Below, piece after piece: positions 36,704-45,182 of a DNA stretch of 64,000 nucleotides. Location: contig NZ_NESL01000008.1 of assembly GCF_003063435.1 (NCBI RefSeq), forward strand, positions 89,808 through 153,807, read 5' to 3'. Numbering within the stretch: position 1 is the first letter of the stretch; each line of letters opens with the position of its first letter. The notes under the pieces were generated by a model. It worked only from the letters and a program-made list of their open reading frames with translations, did no database searches and was not told where the DNA came from. This DNA is from Limnohabitans sp. 2KL-1. GTDB lineage: Bacteria; Pseudomonadota; Gammaproteobacteria; Burkholderiales; Burkholderiaceae_C. A program made the position numbers and the translations under genes.

Positions 36704-37792
36704 ATGAGCCCAAAGCACCGCATCGCCGTCATTGCTGGAGACGGTATTGGCAAGGAGGTCATGCCCGAAGGGCTGCGGGTGATGGATGCCGTTTCTCGGA
36801 AATTCGGTATCGACTTGCAATTTGATCACTTTGACTTTTCAAGCTGGGACTATTGCGAACGGCACGGCAAGATGCTGCCTGATGATTGGAAGGACCAGAT
36901 TGGCGGCCACGATGCGCTTTATTTTGGTGCGGTGGGCTGGCCAGACAAAATTGCTGACCATGTCTCCTTGTGGGGTTCTTTGCTTTTGTTTCGTCGGGAA
37001 TTCGACCAATACATCAATTTGCGCCCCGCACGCTTGATGCCCGGCATCATTGCGCCTGTGGTGCGTCGTGATGGCAGCCCCCGTCTGCCTGGTGAAATCG
37101 ACATGTACATCGTCCGGGAAAACACCGAAGGCGAATATTCCAGCGTGGGGGGGCGGATGTTCTCCGGCACCGATCGCGAAATCGTGATGCAGGAGTCCAT
37201 CATGAGCCGCATCGGCGTGGATCGTGTTTTGAAGTTCGCTTTCGAACTGGCCCAGACCCGACCCAAAAAACACCTGACCAGTGCCACCAAATCCAACGGC
37301 ATTGCCATCACCATGCCTTATTGGGACGAGCGTGTGGCTGAGATGGCCAAGGCCTACCCTGGCATCAACGTGGACAAGTTCCACATCGACATCCTCACCG
37401 CGCATTTCGTGCAGCGCCCAGACTTTTTTGACGTGGTGGTGGCCAGCAATTTGTTTGGCGACATCCTCAGTGATTTGGGGCCTGCCTGCACGGGCACCAT
37501 TGGCATTGCGCCCAGCGCCAACCTCAACCCCGACCGCAAGTTCCCCTCGCTGTTTGAACCTGTGCATGGCTCGGCCCCAGACATCGCAGGGCAAGGCATT
37601 GCCAACCCGATCGGTCAAATTTGGTGCGGTGCCATGATGTTGGAATTCCTGGGCCACAAGGCGGCACACGATGCGGTTTTGACGGCCATTGAAAAAGTAC
37701 TGGCACCGGGCAGCGGCGCGCCACGAACACCGGATCTGGGGGGCACGGCCAAAACCGCAGACATCGGTCGCGCCATTGCCGAGGTGTTGTAA
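36704..37792 (+). CDS. D-malate / tartrate dehydrogenase (decarboxylating)
   Basis: A 362-residue isocitrate/isopropylmalate dehydrogenase family enzyme of the TtuC/DmlA group. It has IAVIAGDGIGKEV at the N-terminus, YIVRENTEGEYSSVGG, the metal-binding Asp region FFDVVVASNLFGDILSDLG, and VHGSAPDIAGQGIANP. It would oxidise and decarboxylate D-malate or tartrate to pyruvate or related products with NAD. AGGAG precedes ATG at 36704. It is under the divergent LysR gene. Confidence 0.9.
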   Translation: MSPKHRIAVIAGDGIGKEVMPEGLRVMDAVSRKFGIDLQFDHFDFSSWDYCERHGKMLPDDWKDQIGGHDALYFGAVGWPDKIADHVSLWGSLLLFRREFDQYINLRPARLMPGIIAPVVRRDGSPRLPGEIDMYIVRENTEGEYSSVGGRMFSGTDREIVMQESIMSRIGVDRVLKFAFELAQTRPKKHLTSATKSNGIAITMPYWDERVAEMAKAYPGINVDKFHIDILTAHFVQRPDFFDVVVASNLFGDILSDLGPACTGTIGIAPSANLNPDRKFPSLFEPVHGSAPDIAGQGIANPIGQIWCGAMMLEFLGHKAAHDAVLTAIEKVLAPGSGAPRTPDLGGTAKTADIGRAIAEVL

Positions 37793-37909
37793 AGGCTTGA
37801 GGGGTGACGCGGTGAGCACGAAAGTGGGCTAAAAAATCTTGGCCAGTTTCGGACTTGCTGGAAATTCAAGGCTAGAATCCAACGCCTATTGGACGCTGAG
37901 TGGATGTGA

Positions 37910-37938
37910 TTGACAGACCAGACGGGTCTGGCTTTAAT
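37910..37938 (+). promoter_or_regulatory. Sigma-70 promoter of the HU gene with a palindrome in the spacer
   Basis: TTGACA (37910-37915), exactly 17 nt, then TTTAAT (37933-37938). The spacer region contains the inverted repeat CAGACC-N5-GGTCTG (37914-37930), which covers the space between the boxes and so could be an operator. The predicted start point is near 37945. Confidence 0.75.
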
Positions 37939-37944
37939 CGATTT

Positions 37945-38047
37945 GGGTATTCACTGCCTGAACAAAGTGAATCAACATGCATGGTCTGTTGATTCGAATC
38001 TCAGTCCAATCGTCGGTTTTTCCGACATTCATAACCAGAGGTTTTTT
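37945..38047 (+). promoter_or_regulatory. Structured 5' leader of the HU gene
   Basis: About 100 nt between the predicted start point and the GTG codon hold three hairpins: TTCACT/AGTGAA (37950-37955 with 37966-37971), GAATCAACA/TGTTGATTC (37969-37977 with 37987-37995) and GTCGG-TTTTT-CCGAC (38012-38026). The first two share bases 37969-37971 and cannot both form fully, so the leader could switch between two folds. Confidence 0.5.
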
Positions 38048-38320
38048 GTGAACAAAACAGAATTGATCGAACACATTGCCAAGCAAGCTGACTTGTCCAA
38101 AGCTGCGGCTGGCCGTGCATTGGAAGCCACGCTGGGTGCCGTGCGTATCACTTTGAAAAAAGGTGGCACTGTTTCCTTGGTCGGTTTCGGAACTTTTGCT
38201 GTGGGCAAGCGTGCTGCTCGTACCGGCCGTAACCCACGCACCGGCGCTGCGATTAAAATCAAGAAAGCCAATGTGCCAAAGTTCCGCCCAGGCAAGGGTC
38301 TGAAGGACGCTTTGAACTGA
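38048..38320 (+). CDS. DNA-binding protein HU
   Basis: HU bends and compacts DNA. The 90-residue length is standard, with [28 protein letters not shown] forming the helical body, [28 protein letters not shown] the beta arm including the conserved RNPxTG tip, and [14 protein letters not shown] the end. The start is GTG at 38048 with AGAGG upstream; ATG frames further upstream read non-HU sequence. A tRNA-Val gene begins 12 nt after the stop and a terminator follows that tRNA, so HU and the tRNA are probably on one transcript. Confidence 0.95.
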   Translation: MNKTELIEHIAKQADLSKAAAGRALEATLGAVRITLKKGGTVSLVGFGTFAVGKRAARTGRNPRTGAAIKIKKANVPKFRPGKGLKDALN

Positions 38321-38332
38321 TTCATATTGAGA

Positions 38333-38408
38333 GGGTGCTTAGCTCAGTTGGTAGAGCGGCTCCTTTACACGGAGTAGGTCGGCGGTTCGAGACCGTCAGC
38401 ACCCACCA
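38333..38408 (+). tRNA. tRNA-Val (anticodon TAC)
   Basis: A 76-nt tRNA with encoded CCA. The acceptor stem is GGGTGCT/AGCACCC, the D-arm AGCTCAGTTGGTAGAGC, the anticodon loop TTTACAC with TAC at the centre, and the T-arm GGCGGTTCGAGACCGTC. The anticodon stem contains one G-T pair. It lies 12 nt behind the HU gene. Confidence 0.97.
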
Positions 38409-38418
38409 CCTCTTGATC

Positions 38419-38446
38419 AAAGGCGAACGTCATGTTCGCCTTTTTT
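38419..38446 (+). terminator. Terminator after HU/tRNA-Val
   Basis: Stem AAAGGCGAAC and GTTCGCCTTT around a GTCAT loop, running into six T. It separates the HU-tRNA transcript from ppiD. Confidence 0.88.
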
Positions 38447-38469
38447 GTTGATAACCTGAGACCTTGACC

Positions 38470-40383
38470 ATGTTTGACACCATCCGCAACAACTCCAAGA
38501 TCCTGATGGGGTTGTTGGCCTTGTTGATCATTCCCTCGTTCGTTCTGTTTGGTATCGATGGCTATAACCAGCGGGATGCCAAGGGTGCCGTGGTGGCCAA
38601 GGTGGATGGTCAAGAAATCAGCCAACAGGAGTGGGACGCCGCGCATCAACGCGAAGTGGACCGGATGCGTGCATCCATGCCCAATTTGGATGCCAAATTG
38701 CTGGGCTCAGACGAGGCGCGTTACGCCACGTTGGAGCGCATGGTCAATGACCGTTTGATTGCTGTTGCCGCTCAAAAGCAATTGCTTGTGACCAGTGATC
38801 AGCGATTGGCCAATTATTTGCAACGTGACCCCTCGATTGCCGGTTTGCGTGGAGCAGACGGCAAACTCGACATGGACCGATACCGTCAAATGGCTGCCAG
38901 TCAGGGCATGACCCCTCAGATGCTGGAAGAGCAAGTGCGTCGTGATTTGTCCAACCAGCAGGTTTTGTCTGTGCTTCAGGCGTCTGCAGTGGCCTCTCAA
39001 CGACAAAGCGATGGTGCCTTGCAAGCTTATTTGCAACGTCGTGAAATTCAGATGCAACGCTTTGAGCCCGCCAATTTTGTAGCCAAAGTGCAGCCGGGCG
39101 AGGCTGATCTGGAAAAGTATTACCAAGCCCAATCAGACCGTTTCCGTTCGCTGGAATCGGTGGACATTGAGTATTTGGTTCTGGATGCCGCATCCCTTGA
39201 AAAAAGCATCACATTGTCTGAGCAGGACATCAAAACTTATTATGAACAGAACTTGCAGCGACTCGCAGGCAAAGAGCAGCGCAGAGCCAGTCATATTCTG
39301 ATCAACGCGGCCAAAGATGCGCCTGCCGCAGAACGTGAAAAAGCCAAACTCAAAGCCGAAGCCTTGCTGGCCAGTTTGCTCAAAGATCCCAAAGCTTTTG
39401 CTGATTTGGCCCGTAAGAATTCGGACGATACAGGGTCAGCCAGCAAAGGCGGCGATCTTGATTTCTTTGCCAAAGGCGCCATGGTCAAGGCATTTGAAGA
39501 TGTCGCTTTTGAATTGAAACAGGGTGAGATCAGCTCGGTTGTCGAGTCTGAGTTCGGTTTCCACATCATTCAATTGACCGACGTCAAAGCGGCTGTGGCC
39601 CCGACGCTGGAGTCTATGCGGCCCCAGTTGGTGGCCGACCTGCGTCAACAACAAGCCAAAAGACAGTTTGCGGAGTTTGCCGAAACTTTCAGCAACAGTG
39701 TTTATGAACAGGCCGATACGTTCAAACCTGTGGCGGAAAAGCTCAAGCTGACGGTTCAGCAGGCTCAAGGCTTGACGCGCTCCCAGGCAACACAACAAGG
39801 CTTGTTGTCCAGTCCCAAAATTTTGGATGCCGTTTTTGCTGAAGACGCCATCAGCAAGCGCCGCAACACGGCCGCACTTGAGGTGAGCAGCAACACTTTG
39901 GTATCTGCTCGCGTGATCCAACACCGACCCGCTGCCTTGCGCCCTTTTGCTGAGGTCAAAGACGAAGTTCGTACCCAGTATGTGAAGGACCAAGCACTGA
40001 GCATGGCCAAAGCTGAAGGCCAGGCGCGATGGGTCGACTGGAAAAACCAGCCGGCACAAGCTCAGCTTGGGGCCAGTTTGGTTGTTTCGCGCGATCAGCC
40101 GCAAGGCCAGCCGCAAGCCGTCATGGATGCTGTTTTACGCGCAGACCCTGCCCGCATGCCCGTGCTTTTAGGCGTTGAGCTGGGACAGCAAGGCTACGCC
40201 GTGGTTCGGGTGAACAAACTGGTGACTCGCGAAGAGCCCAATCCCCAGCAGCATGCGCAAAGCCGCCAGCAATTTGCACGTTTGCTGGGCAGTGCAGAGG
40301 CAGCAGCTTACTTGTCACACCTCAAGTCGCAATTCAAGGCTGAAATTTTGGTCTCCAAACCCAAAGCCGTCGCGGCTTCATAA
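38470..40383 (+). CDS. ppiD: Peptidyl-prolyl cis-trans isomerase PpiD-like periplasmic foldase
   Basis: A 637-residue membrane-anchored chaperone. It has one N-terminal helix (NSKILMGLLALLIIPSFVLFG), a SurA-N-like chaperone region (about 35-160), a parvulin PPIC domain (RRASHILINAAKDAP...DTGSASKGGDLDFFAKGAMVKAFEDVAF...EFGFHIIQLTDVK, about 265-365) and a C-terminal chaperone part. PpiD assists folding of secreted proteins at the Sec translocon. ATG at 38470 is used. It sits between two tRNA genes. Confidence 0.93.
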   Translation: MFDTIRNNSKILMGLLALLIIPSFVLFGIDGYNQRDAKGAVVAKVDGQEISQQEWDAAHQREVDRMRASMPNLDAKLLGSDEARYATLERMVNDRLIAVAAQKQLLVTSDQRLANYLQRDPSIAGLRGADGKLDMDRYRQMAASQGMTPQMLEEQVRRDLSNQQVLSVLQASAVASQRQSDGALQAYLQRREIQMQRFEPANFVAKVQPGEADLEKYYQAQSDRFRSLESVDIEYLVLDAASLEKSITLSEQDIKTYYEQNLQRLAGKEQRRASHILINAAKDAPAAEREKAKLKAEALLASLLKDPKAFADLARKNSDDTGSASKGGDLDFFAKGAMVKAFEDVAFELKQGEISSVVESEFGFHIIQLTDVKAAVAPTLESMRPQLVADLRQQQAKRQFAEFAETFSNSVYEQADTFKPVAEKLKLTVQQAQGLTRSQATQQGLLSSPKILDAVFAEDAISKRRNTAALEVSSNTLVSARVIQHRPAALRPFAEVKDEVRTQYVKDQALSMAKAEGQARWVDWKNQPAQAQLGASLVVSRDQPQGQPQAVMDAVLRADPARMPVLLGVELGQQGYAVVRVNKLVTREEPNPQQHAQSRQQFARLLGSAEAAAYLSHLKSQFKAEILVSKPKAVAAS

Positions 40384-40422
40384 ATCATCCCCCGTCCTTC
40401 GTAAAACGCTTGATCTTGAGGT

Positions 40423-40428
40423 TATAAT
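40423..40428 (+). promoter_or_regulatory. -10 box of the tRNA-His promoter
   Basis: A perfect TATAAT ends 11 nt before the first base of tRNA-His, consistent with its own promoter. The -35 region (around 40400-40405) is poorly conserved. Confidence 0.55.
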
Positions 40429-40439
40429 CATGGCTTCGC

Positions 40440-40516
40440 GGTGGCTGTAGCTCAGTTGGTAGAGTCCAGGATTGTGATTCCTGTTGTCGTGGGTTCGAGC
40501 CCCATCAGCCACCCCA
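40440..40516 (+). tRNA. tRNA-His (anticodon GTG)
   Basis: The cloverleaf begins GTGGCTG at 40441 and pairs with CAGCCAC (40506-40512). The anticodon loop TTGTGAT carries GTG. The extra G at 40440 (position -1) and C at the discriminator are the tRNA-His identity elements, and CCA is encoded (40514-40516). Confidence 0.97.
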
Positions 40517-40522
40517 AAATTG

Positions 40523-40557
40523 AAAAAGCCCTTCCTAAACTGGAAGGGCTTTTTTTA
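40523..40557 (+). terminator. Terminator after tRNA-His
   Basis: AGCCCTTCC-TAAACT-GGAAGGGCT stem, preceded by five A and followed by a T-run, typical of a strong intrinsic terminator. Confidence 0.9.
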
Positions 40558-40706
40558 TATCTTTTTATTGTGGTGTGCCCAGCATGAACGCACGCCGTTG
40601 TCCTGACCCCAAGCGCTCGATCCGCCCGGTGCTGATTCGCATGTCGCGTGGGTGGCAGGGGTGCTCTCTCAATTGAAGGCCCCCTCTGCCGATCTCAATG
40701 GGGGCG

Positions 40707-41681
40707 TCAGTTCACCATCACCAGTTTGCCTTTGACACTGCGCGAGCCCATCAGGGCGTAGGCGGCTTTGAGCTCACTCATGGGCATGGTGCGGTCGAGC
40801 ACCGGCTTGATCTTGCCTTGGCCATACCATTGGCCCAGTTCGGCCATCATGGCCGCGTTAGCTTGCGGTTCGCGTCGGGCGTAGTCGCCCCAGAACACAC
40901 CCACCAGCGAAGCGCCTTTGAGCAGCGGCAAATTCAGGGGCAAGGAGGGAATGGGGCCACCTGCAAAACCCACGACCAGATAGCGGCCGCGCCAAGCGAT
41001 GGAGCGGAAGGCCGGTTCGGCCAGCTCTCCCCCCACAGGGTCGTAAATGACATCGGGACCGCGCCCATCGGTCAGGGCTTTCAGGGCTTCGCGCAAATTC
41101 TCGCGGCTGTAGTTGATGGTTTCGTCGGCCCCCAGCTGGGTGCACAGCGCACATTTTTCATCGGTGGATGCCGCTGCGATCACTTTGGCGCCCATGGCCT
41201 TGGCGATCTGGATGGCCGCAGTGCCCACGCCGCCGGCAGCGCCCAGCACCAGCACGGTTTCACCTGCTTTCAGTGCAGCACGGTCCACCAGCGCGTGGTG
41301 CGATGTGGCGTAGGTCATGATGAACGCGGCCCCATCGGTGGCGGGAAAACCTTCTGGCAAGGGCATGCACAGCTTGGCGGGTGCCAGGGTGTGGGTGCCA
41401 AAGCCGCCAGTGCCTGACAGGCAGGCCACACTTTGGCCGACTTTCAGTTGTGTGACGCCCTCACCGATGGCCTGGACCACGCCAGCGTATTCGGAGCCCG
41501 GTACAAAAGGCAGTTCCGGTTTCATCTGGTATTTGTTCTGAACAATCAGCAAGTCCGGAAAATTCAGACTGGCTGCCTGAATTTGAATCAGCACTTGACC
41601 GGGACCCGGTGTGGGTGTGGGGAGTTCTTTCCAGCTCAGGGCGTCAACGCCCACGGGGTTCTCGCAAAGCCAAGCGTGCAT
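40707..41681 (-). CDS. NADPH:quinone oxidoreductase (zinc-free MDR family)
   Basis: A 324-residue medium-chain dehydrogenase/reductase. It has an N-terminal GroES-like domain with LNFPDLLIVQNKYQMKPELPFVPGSEYAGVV, then the nucleotide-binding motif LGAAGGVGTAAIQIAKAMGAKVIAA and a YDPVGGE stretch. No structural or catalytic zinc cysteines are seen, which places it with quinone oxidoreductases. The substrate is not known. It stands alone and is divergent from surE. Confidence 0.9.
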   Translation of the reverse strand: MHAWLCENPVGVDALSWKELPTPTPGPGQVLIQIQAASLNFPDLLIVQNKYQMKPELPFVPGSEYAGVVQAIGEGVTQLKVGQSVACLSGTGGFGTHTLAPAKLCMPLPEGFPATDGAAFIMTYATSHHALVDRAALKAGETVLVLGAAGGVGTAAIQIAKAMGAKVIAAASTDEKCALCTQLGADETINYSRENLREALKALTDGRGPDVIYDPVGGELAEPAFRSIAWRGRYLVVGFAGGPIPSLPLNLPLLKGASLVGVFWGDYARREPQANAAMMAELGQWYGQGKIKPVLDRTMPMSELKAAYALMGSRSVKGKLVMVN

Positions 41682-41846
41682 CTATATTCTCCGATTCAAG
41701 GGGTGTCGTTTTGTGGCTTTGATCTTAGGCAAGGGTGCGTGGTGCGCCATGTCCCCCGAGCGACCGGTCGTGCAAAGCGCGGCAAGATCAGGCGCGGGCC
41801 AGGTCATGTTCGTGCGTCCTACAATGATCCCTCCAATGAGGCCCTC

Positions 41847-42617
41847 ATGAAAATTTTGATTTCCAATGACGATGGTTTCCGCGCTGACGGGATTGTGGCG
41901 CTGTTCAACGCTTTGAAGGCCGTAGCGGACGTGGAGGTGGTAGCCCCTGAGCACAACAACAGTGCCAAATCCAATGCGCTGACGCTGCACACACCGCTTT
42001 ATGTGCACCGTGCAGACAATGGATTTCGTTACGTCAATGGCACGCCGGCCGATTGCGTGCACATCGCTTTGACAGGTCTTTTGGGCTATCGCCCCGATTT
42101 GGTGATTTCGGGGATCAACAACGGCGCCAACATGGGCGATGACACCCTGTATTCCGGCACCGTGGGGGCTGCGATGGAGGGCTACTTGTTCGGTATTCCC
42201 GCTATTGCGGTGTCCCAGATCGACAAAGGCTGGGCCCACCTGGATGCCGCAGCCTTGACCGTTAAAAACCTGGTGCAGCAAATGATGGCAAATGCCTCGC
42301 TGCAAACGCGCCCCTGGTTGCTGAATGTGAACATTCCCAATTTGCCCTTTGATCAGATCAAGCCGCCTCAAGTGTGTCGGCTGGGGCGTCGTCATGCGGC
42401 CGAGCCCGTGATCACCCAAGTCGATCCCCGGGGTCAGACCATGTATTGGATCGGCAATGCAGGCCCGGCCATGGACGACAGTCAGGGCACCGATTTTCAC
42501 GCGGCAGGGCAGGGGCATGTGGTGGTCACGCCTTTGAAGGTTGATTTGACCGATCACGATCACCTGCAGGCGTGGATGCAAACCTGCAGCCACTTGTCGC
42601 GGCAAGTTGTGGCATGA
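41847..42617 (+). CDS. surE: 5'/3'-nucleotidase SurE
   Basis: SurE is a metal-dependent phosphatase acting on nucleoside monophosphates and polyphosphate. The 256-residue protein starts MKILISNDDG with the metal-binding Asp pair, then APEHNNSAKSNALTL and SGINNGANMGDDTLYSGTVGAAMEG, all diagnostic. The start is fixed by the MKILISNDDGF consensus. It overlaps pcm by 4 nt, forming the conserved surE-pcm-nlpD stationary-phase repair cluster. Confidence 0.96.
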   Translation: MKILISNDDGFRADGIVALFNALKAVADVEVVAPEHNNSAKSNALTLHTPLYVHRADNGFRYVNGTPADCVHIALTGLLGYRPDLVISGINNGANMGDDTLYSGTVGAAMEGYLFGIPAIAVSQIDKGWAHLDAAALTVKNLVQQMMANASLQTRPWLLNVNIPNLPFDQIKPPQVCRLGRRHAAEPVITQVDPRGQTMYWIGNAGPAMDDSQGTDFHAAGQGHVVVTPLKVDLTDHDHLQAWMQTCSHLSRQVVA

Positions 42618-43459
42618 ATCAGCGCCCTAGATTTCCCGCCCGGTTGCCCCCTTCGGAGCCTGCCGACAATGCCCGTGGGCGGTCTGCGTTTTCTAATTCG
42701 GGAACGGTTCAAACTGCGCGTGCTCAACCTGTTCGTTTGGGCGTTGGCCCGGTTCGATCGCGCGCACCGTTGACGCCTGCGGCAATGCAGAACATTCCGG
42801 CGTCAACGGGTTTGGGCCTGGACTCCAGTGCCGTGCGTGCGCGCATGGTGAGCCAACTGGCGGCACAGGGTATTCAAGATCCTTTGGTTTTGCAGGCAAT
42901 GGGGCGGGTGGAGCGCCACCGATTTGTTGAAAGCGCACTGGCCAATCAGGCCTACGAGGACACCAGTTTGCCCATTGGTTTGGGGCAAACCATCTCCAAG
43001 CCCAATGTGGTCGCTCGCATGATCGAGTTGCTTCGGCAAGGGGCCAGTGGGCGATTGGGACGTGTCCTGGAAATTGGCACCGGGTGCGGCTACCAGGCGG
43101 CCGTGCTCAGCCATGTTGCGACCGAGGTCTACAGCATTGAGCGGTTGCGCGGCTTGCATGAAAAAGCCAAAGGCCATCTGTTGCCGTTCCGATTGCCCAA
43201 CGTGCACCTGATTTTTGGCGATGGCATGCAAGGTTTTCCGAAGGGGGCTCCCTACGCTGGCATCATTTCCGCAGCCGGAGGCGATGACGTTCCCGCAAGC
43301 TGGATGGCGCAGCTGGCCGAGGGGGGGCGTTTGGTGGCACCCACGGTCACGGCATCGGGGCAGCAGGCCTTGGTGGTGATCCACAAAACATCACAAGGCT
43401 TTGAGCGGCAAATTTTGGAAGCTGTGCACTTTGTCCCTCTAAAATCAGGCATTGCTTGA
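42614..43459 (+). CDS. pcm: Protein-L-isoaspartate O-methyltransferase
   Basis: Pcm methylates isoaspartyl residues to start repair of aged proteins. The conserved core begins about residue 65 (LGLDSSAVRARMVSQLAAQGIQDPLVLQAMGRVERHRFV), followed by PIGLGQTISKP, the SAM motif VLEIGTGCGYQAAVLS, and FGDGMQGFP. The protein is 281 residues, longer than the usual 210, because of an N-terminal Pro/Arg-rich extension of about 65 residues, common in related Burkholderiales. It is coupled to surE by a 4-nt overlap. Confidence 0.94.
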   Translation: MNQRPRFPARLPPSEPADNARGRSAFSNSGTVQTARAQPVRLGVGPVRSRAPLTPAAMQNIPASTGLGLDSSAVRARMVSQLAAQGIQDPLVLQAMGRVERHRFVESALANQAYEDTSLPIGLGQTISKPNVVARMIELLRQGASGRLGRVLEIGTGCGYQAAVLSHVATEVYSIERLRGLHEKAKGHLLPFRLPNVHLIFGDGMQGFPKGAPYAGIISAAGGDDVPASWMAQLAEGGRLVAPTVTASGQQALVVIHKTSQGFERQILEAVHFVPLKSGIA

Positions 43460-43472
43460 TGGAACACCCCGG

Positions 43473-44288
43473 ATGATTCTTCCTGACTTTTCACGTTTGT
43501 TCAGCGGTTGCCTGGCGGCCTTGGTTTTGGCGGGTTGTACGTCCTCGCCGCGTGCGCCTGCACCGGTTGAAAATCGCATGCCCGGCGTGCGCGTGGCCCC
43601 TGCAGATACCACCGCTGTGACCGAAAACGCAAAATTGCTCCCGGGTGCCGAAAACGCAGGAAAACCTGGTTATTACACCGTCCAAAAGGGCGAGACCCTG
43701 ACACGAATTGCCTTGGACAATGGGCAGTCCTGGCGAGACTTGATGCGCTGGAACAACCTGCCCAATCCCCACCAGATCGAGATCGGGCAGGTTTTGCGCG
43801 TGGTTCCGCCGAGTGCCACTGTGGAGGCTTCTGGTGTCGTGGTGCAGCCCATTGGCAACGCTGCGGAGGTGAAGCCGGCCACTTCGCCAGCCGTGCAGCC
43901 GCCTGCCGCAGCCAACGACGAGGGGCTTGGCTTTGTCTGGCCTGCCAGCGGCAGCCTGATCAGTGGCTTCAGCGAAGCCAAAAACAAGGGTCTCGATATC
44001 GCTGGACAAGCCGGAGATCCGGTACTCGCTGCAGCGGATGGTCAGGTGGTCTACGCGGGCTCTGGATTGCGAGGCTATGGCAATTTGATCATCCTCAAAC
44101 ACAACAACACCTTTTTGACGGCGTATGCCCACAACCAGGCCTTGCTGGTCAAGGAGGATCAAAAAGTGCGCAAAGGCCAGAAAATCGCTGAAATGGGCAA
44201 AACCGATGCCGATCGCGTGAAGCTGCATTTCGAAATTCGTCGTCAGGGTAAACCGGTCGATCCTGCCAAGTACCTTCCTGCGCGCTAA
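43473..44288 (+). CDS. nlpD: NlpD-like LysM/degenerate LytM lipoprotein
   Basis: A 271-residue outer-membrane lipoprotein with lipobox LAGC at about residues 18-21, a LysM peptidoglycan-binding domain (YYTVQKGETLTRIALDNGQSW...IEIGQVLRV) and a C-terminal M23/LytM domain. The metal ligands are incomplete: the first His is Asn (NKGLDIAG) and the HxH motif reads KLH, as in E. coli NlpD. It is therefore predicted to activate a division amidase (AmiC type) rather than cut peptidoglycan itself. It follows pcm by 13 nt. Confidence 0.93.
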   Translation: MILPDFSRLFSGCLAALVLAGCTSSPRAPAPVENRMPGVRVAPADTTAVTENAKLLPGAENAGKPGYYTVQKGETLTRIALDNGQSWRDLMRWNNLPNPHQIEIGQVLRVVPPSATVEASGVVVQPIGNAAEVKPATSPAVQPPAAANDEGLGFVWPASGSLISGFSEAKNKGLDIAGQAGDPVLAAADGQVVYAGSGLRGYGNLIILKHNNTFLTAYAHNQALLVKEDQKVRKGQKIAEMGKTDADRVKLHFEIRRQGKPVDPAKYLPAR

Positions 44289-44331
44289 CGCACGCAGGCA
44301 AGCTTGTTCGTTCGTCTGGTCAATCTTTCCG

Positions 44332-45117
44332 ATGCCCTGGCCTGTCCTGGTTTTTGACATCGAAACCATCCCGGACATGGCCGGCTGGCGTCGCTTGAGT
44401 CCGGGGCCTGCCGATGTGACCGATGCCCAATTGCATGCGCAGTGGCAGGCTGATCGGGCCGCAGAAAATAAAAGCGACTTCATGCCCCTGTACCTGCAGC
44501 GCATCCTGTGCATCAGCTGCGTGTTTCGCAATGCCGAGGGCTTGCGGGTGCATTCCTTTGTGGACCGCGATGGCCAAAGCGAAGCCAAGGTGGTGCAGAG
44601 CTTTTTCCAGGCCATCGAAAAACATGCCCCCCAGCTGGTCAGCTGGAACGGCAGTGGTTTCGATTTGCCGGTGCTTCATTACCGGGGCCTGATGCACGGT
44701 GTGGTGGCCGACAAGTACTGGGACCTCGGTGACGATGACCGCGAGTTCAAGTGGAACAACTACATCTCGCGCTACCACATGCGACACCTGGATCTGATGG
44801 ACCTGCTGGCCAAATACACGCCCAAAAACAATGCGCCCATGGACGCGCTGGCCAAGCTGTGCGGTTTTCCCGGCAAGCTGGGCATGGATGGCGCGCAGGT
44901 CTATGCGCAGTTCCAGGCGGGGAACACCGAAGACATCCGGCGCTACTGCGAAACCGATGTGATGAACACCTATTTGCTGTACTGCCGCTTTCAGAAAATG
45001 CGCGGCGGCTTCACCGAGGCCGAGTACGCGCAGGAAATCGCCTTTGTCCAAGACGAGTTGGGCAACTTGGCCCCGCAAGAGCCGCACTGGCAGGAATACC
45101 TGCAAGCCTGGAATTGA
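44332..45117 (+). CDS. PolB-like 3'-5' exonuclease (COG3298 / PF10108 family)
   Basis: A 261-residue DnaQ-like exonuclease. The first acidic pair is in VLVFDIETIPD, the second motif in LVSWNGSGFDLPVLHYRGL, and the third in RRYCETDVMNTYLLYCRF, giving the D-E-D-D residues of proofreading nucleases. Related proteins are annotated as predicted exonucleases related to the PolB proofreading domain, with no well-defined role. It sits 43 nt after nlpD and 65 nt before rlmD, in the slot where rpoS is often found in other proteobacteria. Confidence 0.88.
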   Translation: MPWPVLVFDIETIPDMAGWRRLSPGPADVTDAQLHAQWQADRAAENKSDFMPLYLQRILCISCVFRNAEGLRVHSFVDRDGQSEAKVVQSFFQAIEKHAPQLVSWNGSGFDLPVLHYRGLMHGVVADKYWDLGDDDREFKWNNYISRYHMRHLDLMDLLAKYTPKNNAPMDALAKLCGFPGKLGMDGAQVYAQFQAGNTEDIRRYCETDVMNTYLLYCRFQKMRGGFTEAEYAQEIAFVQDELGNLAPQEPHWQEYLQAWN

Positions 45118-45182
45118 AGTTTCCCTGCGAAACTGTGTGCTGGGCCCTCAAGGCGGGCCTCACATCCTGAGACAATTGGGGG

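Noticed and set aside
44012..44260. Active M23 endopeptidase site in the nlpD product
   Set aside because: Two metal-ligand His positions are replaced (NKGLD and KLH), so a catalytic role is unlikely.
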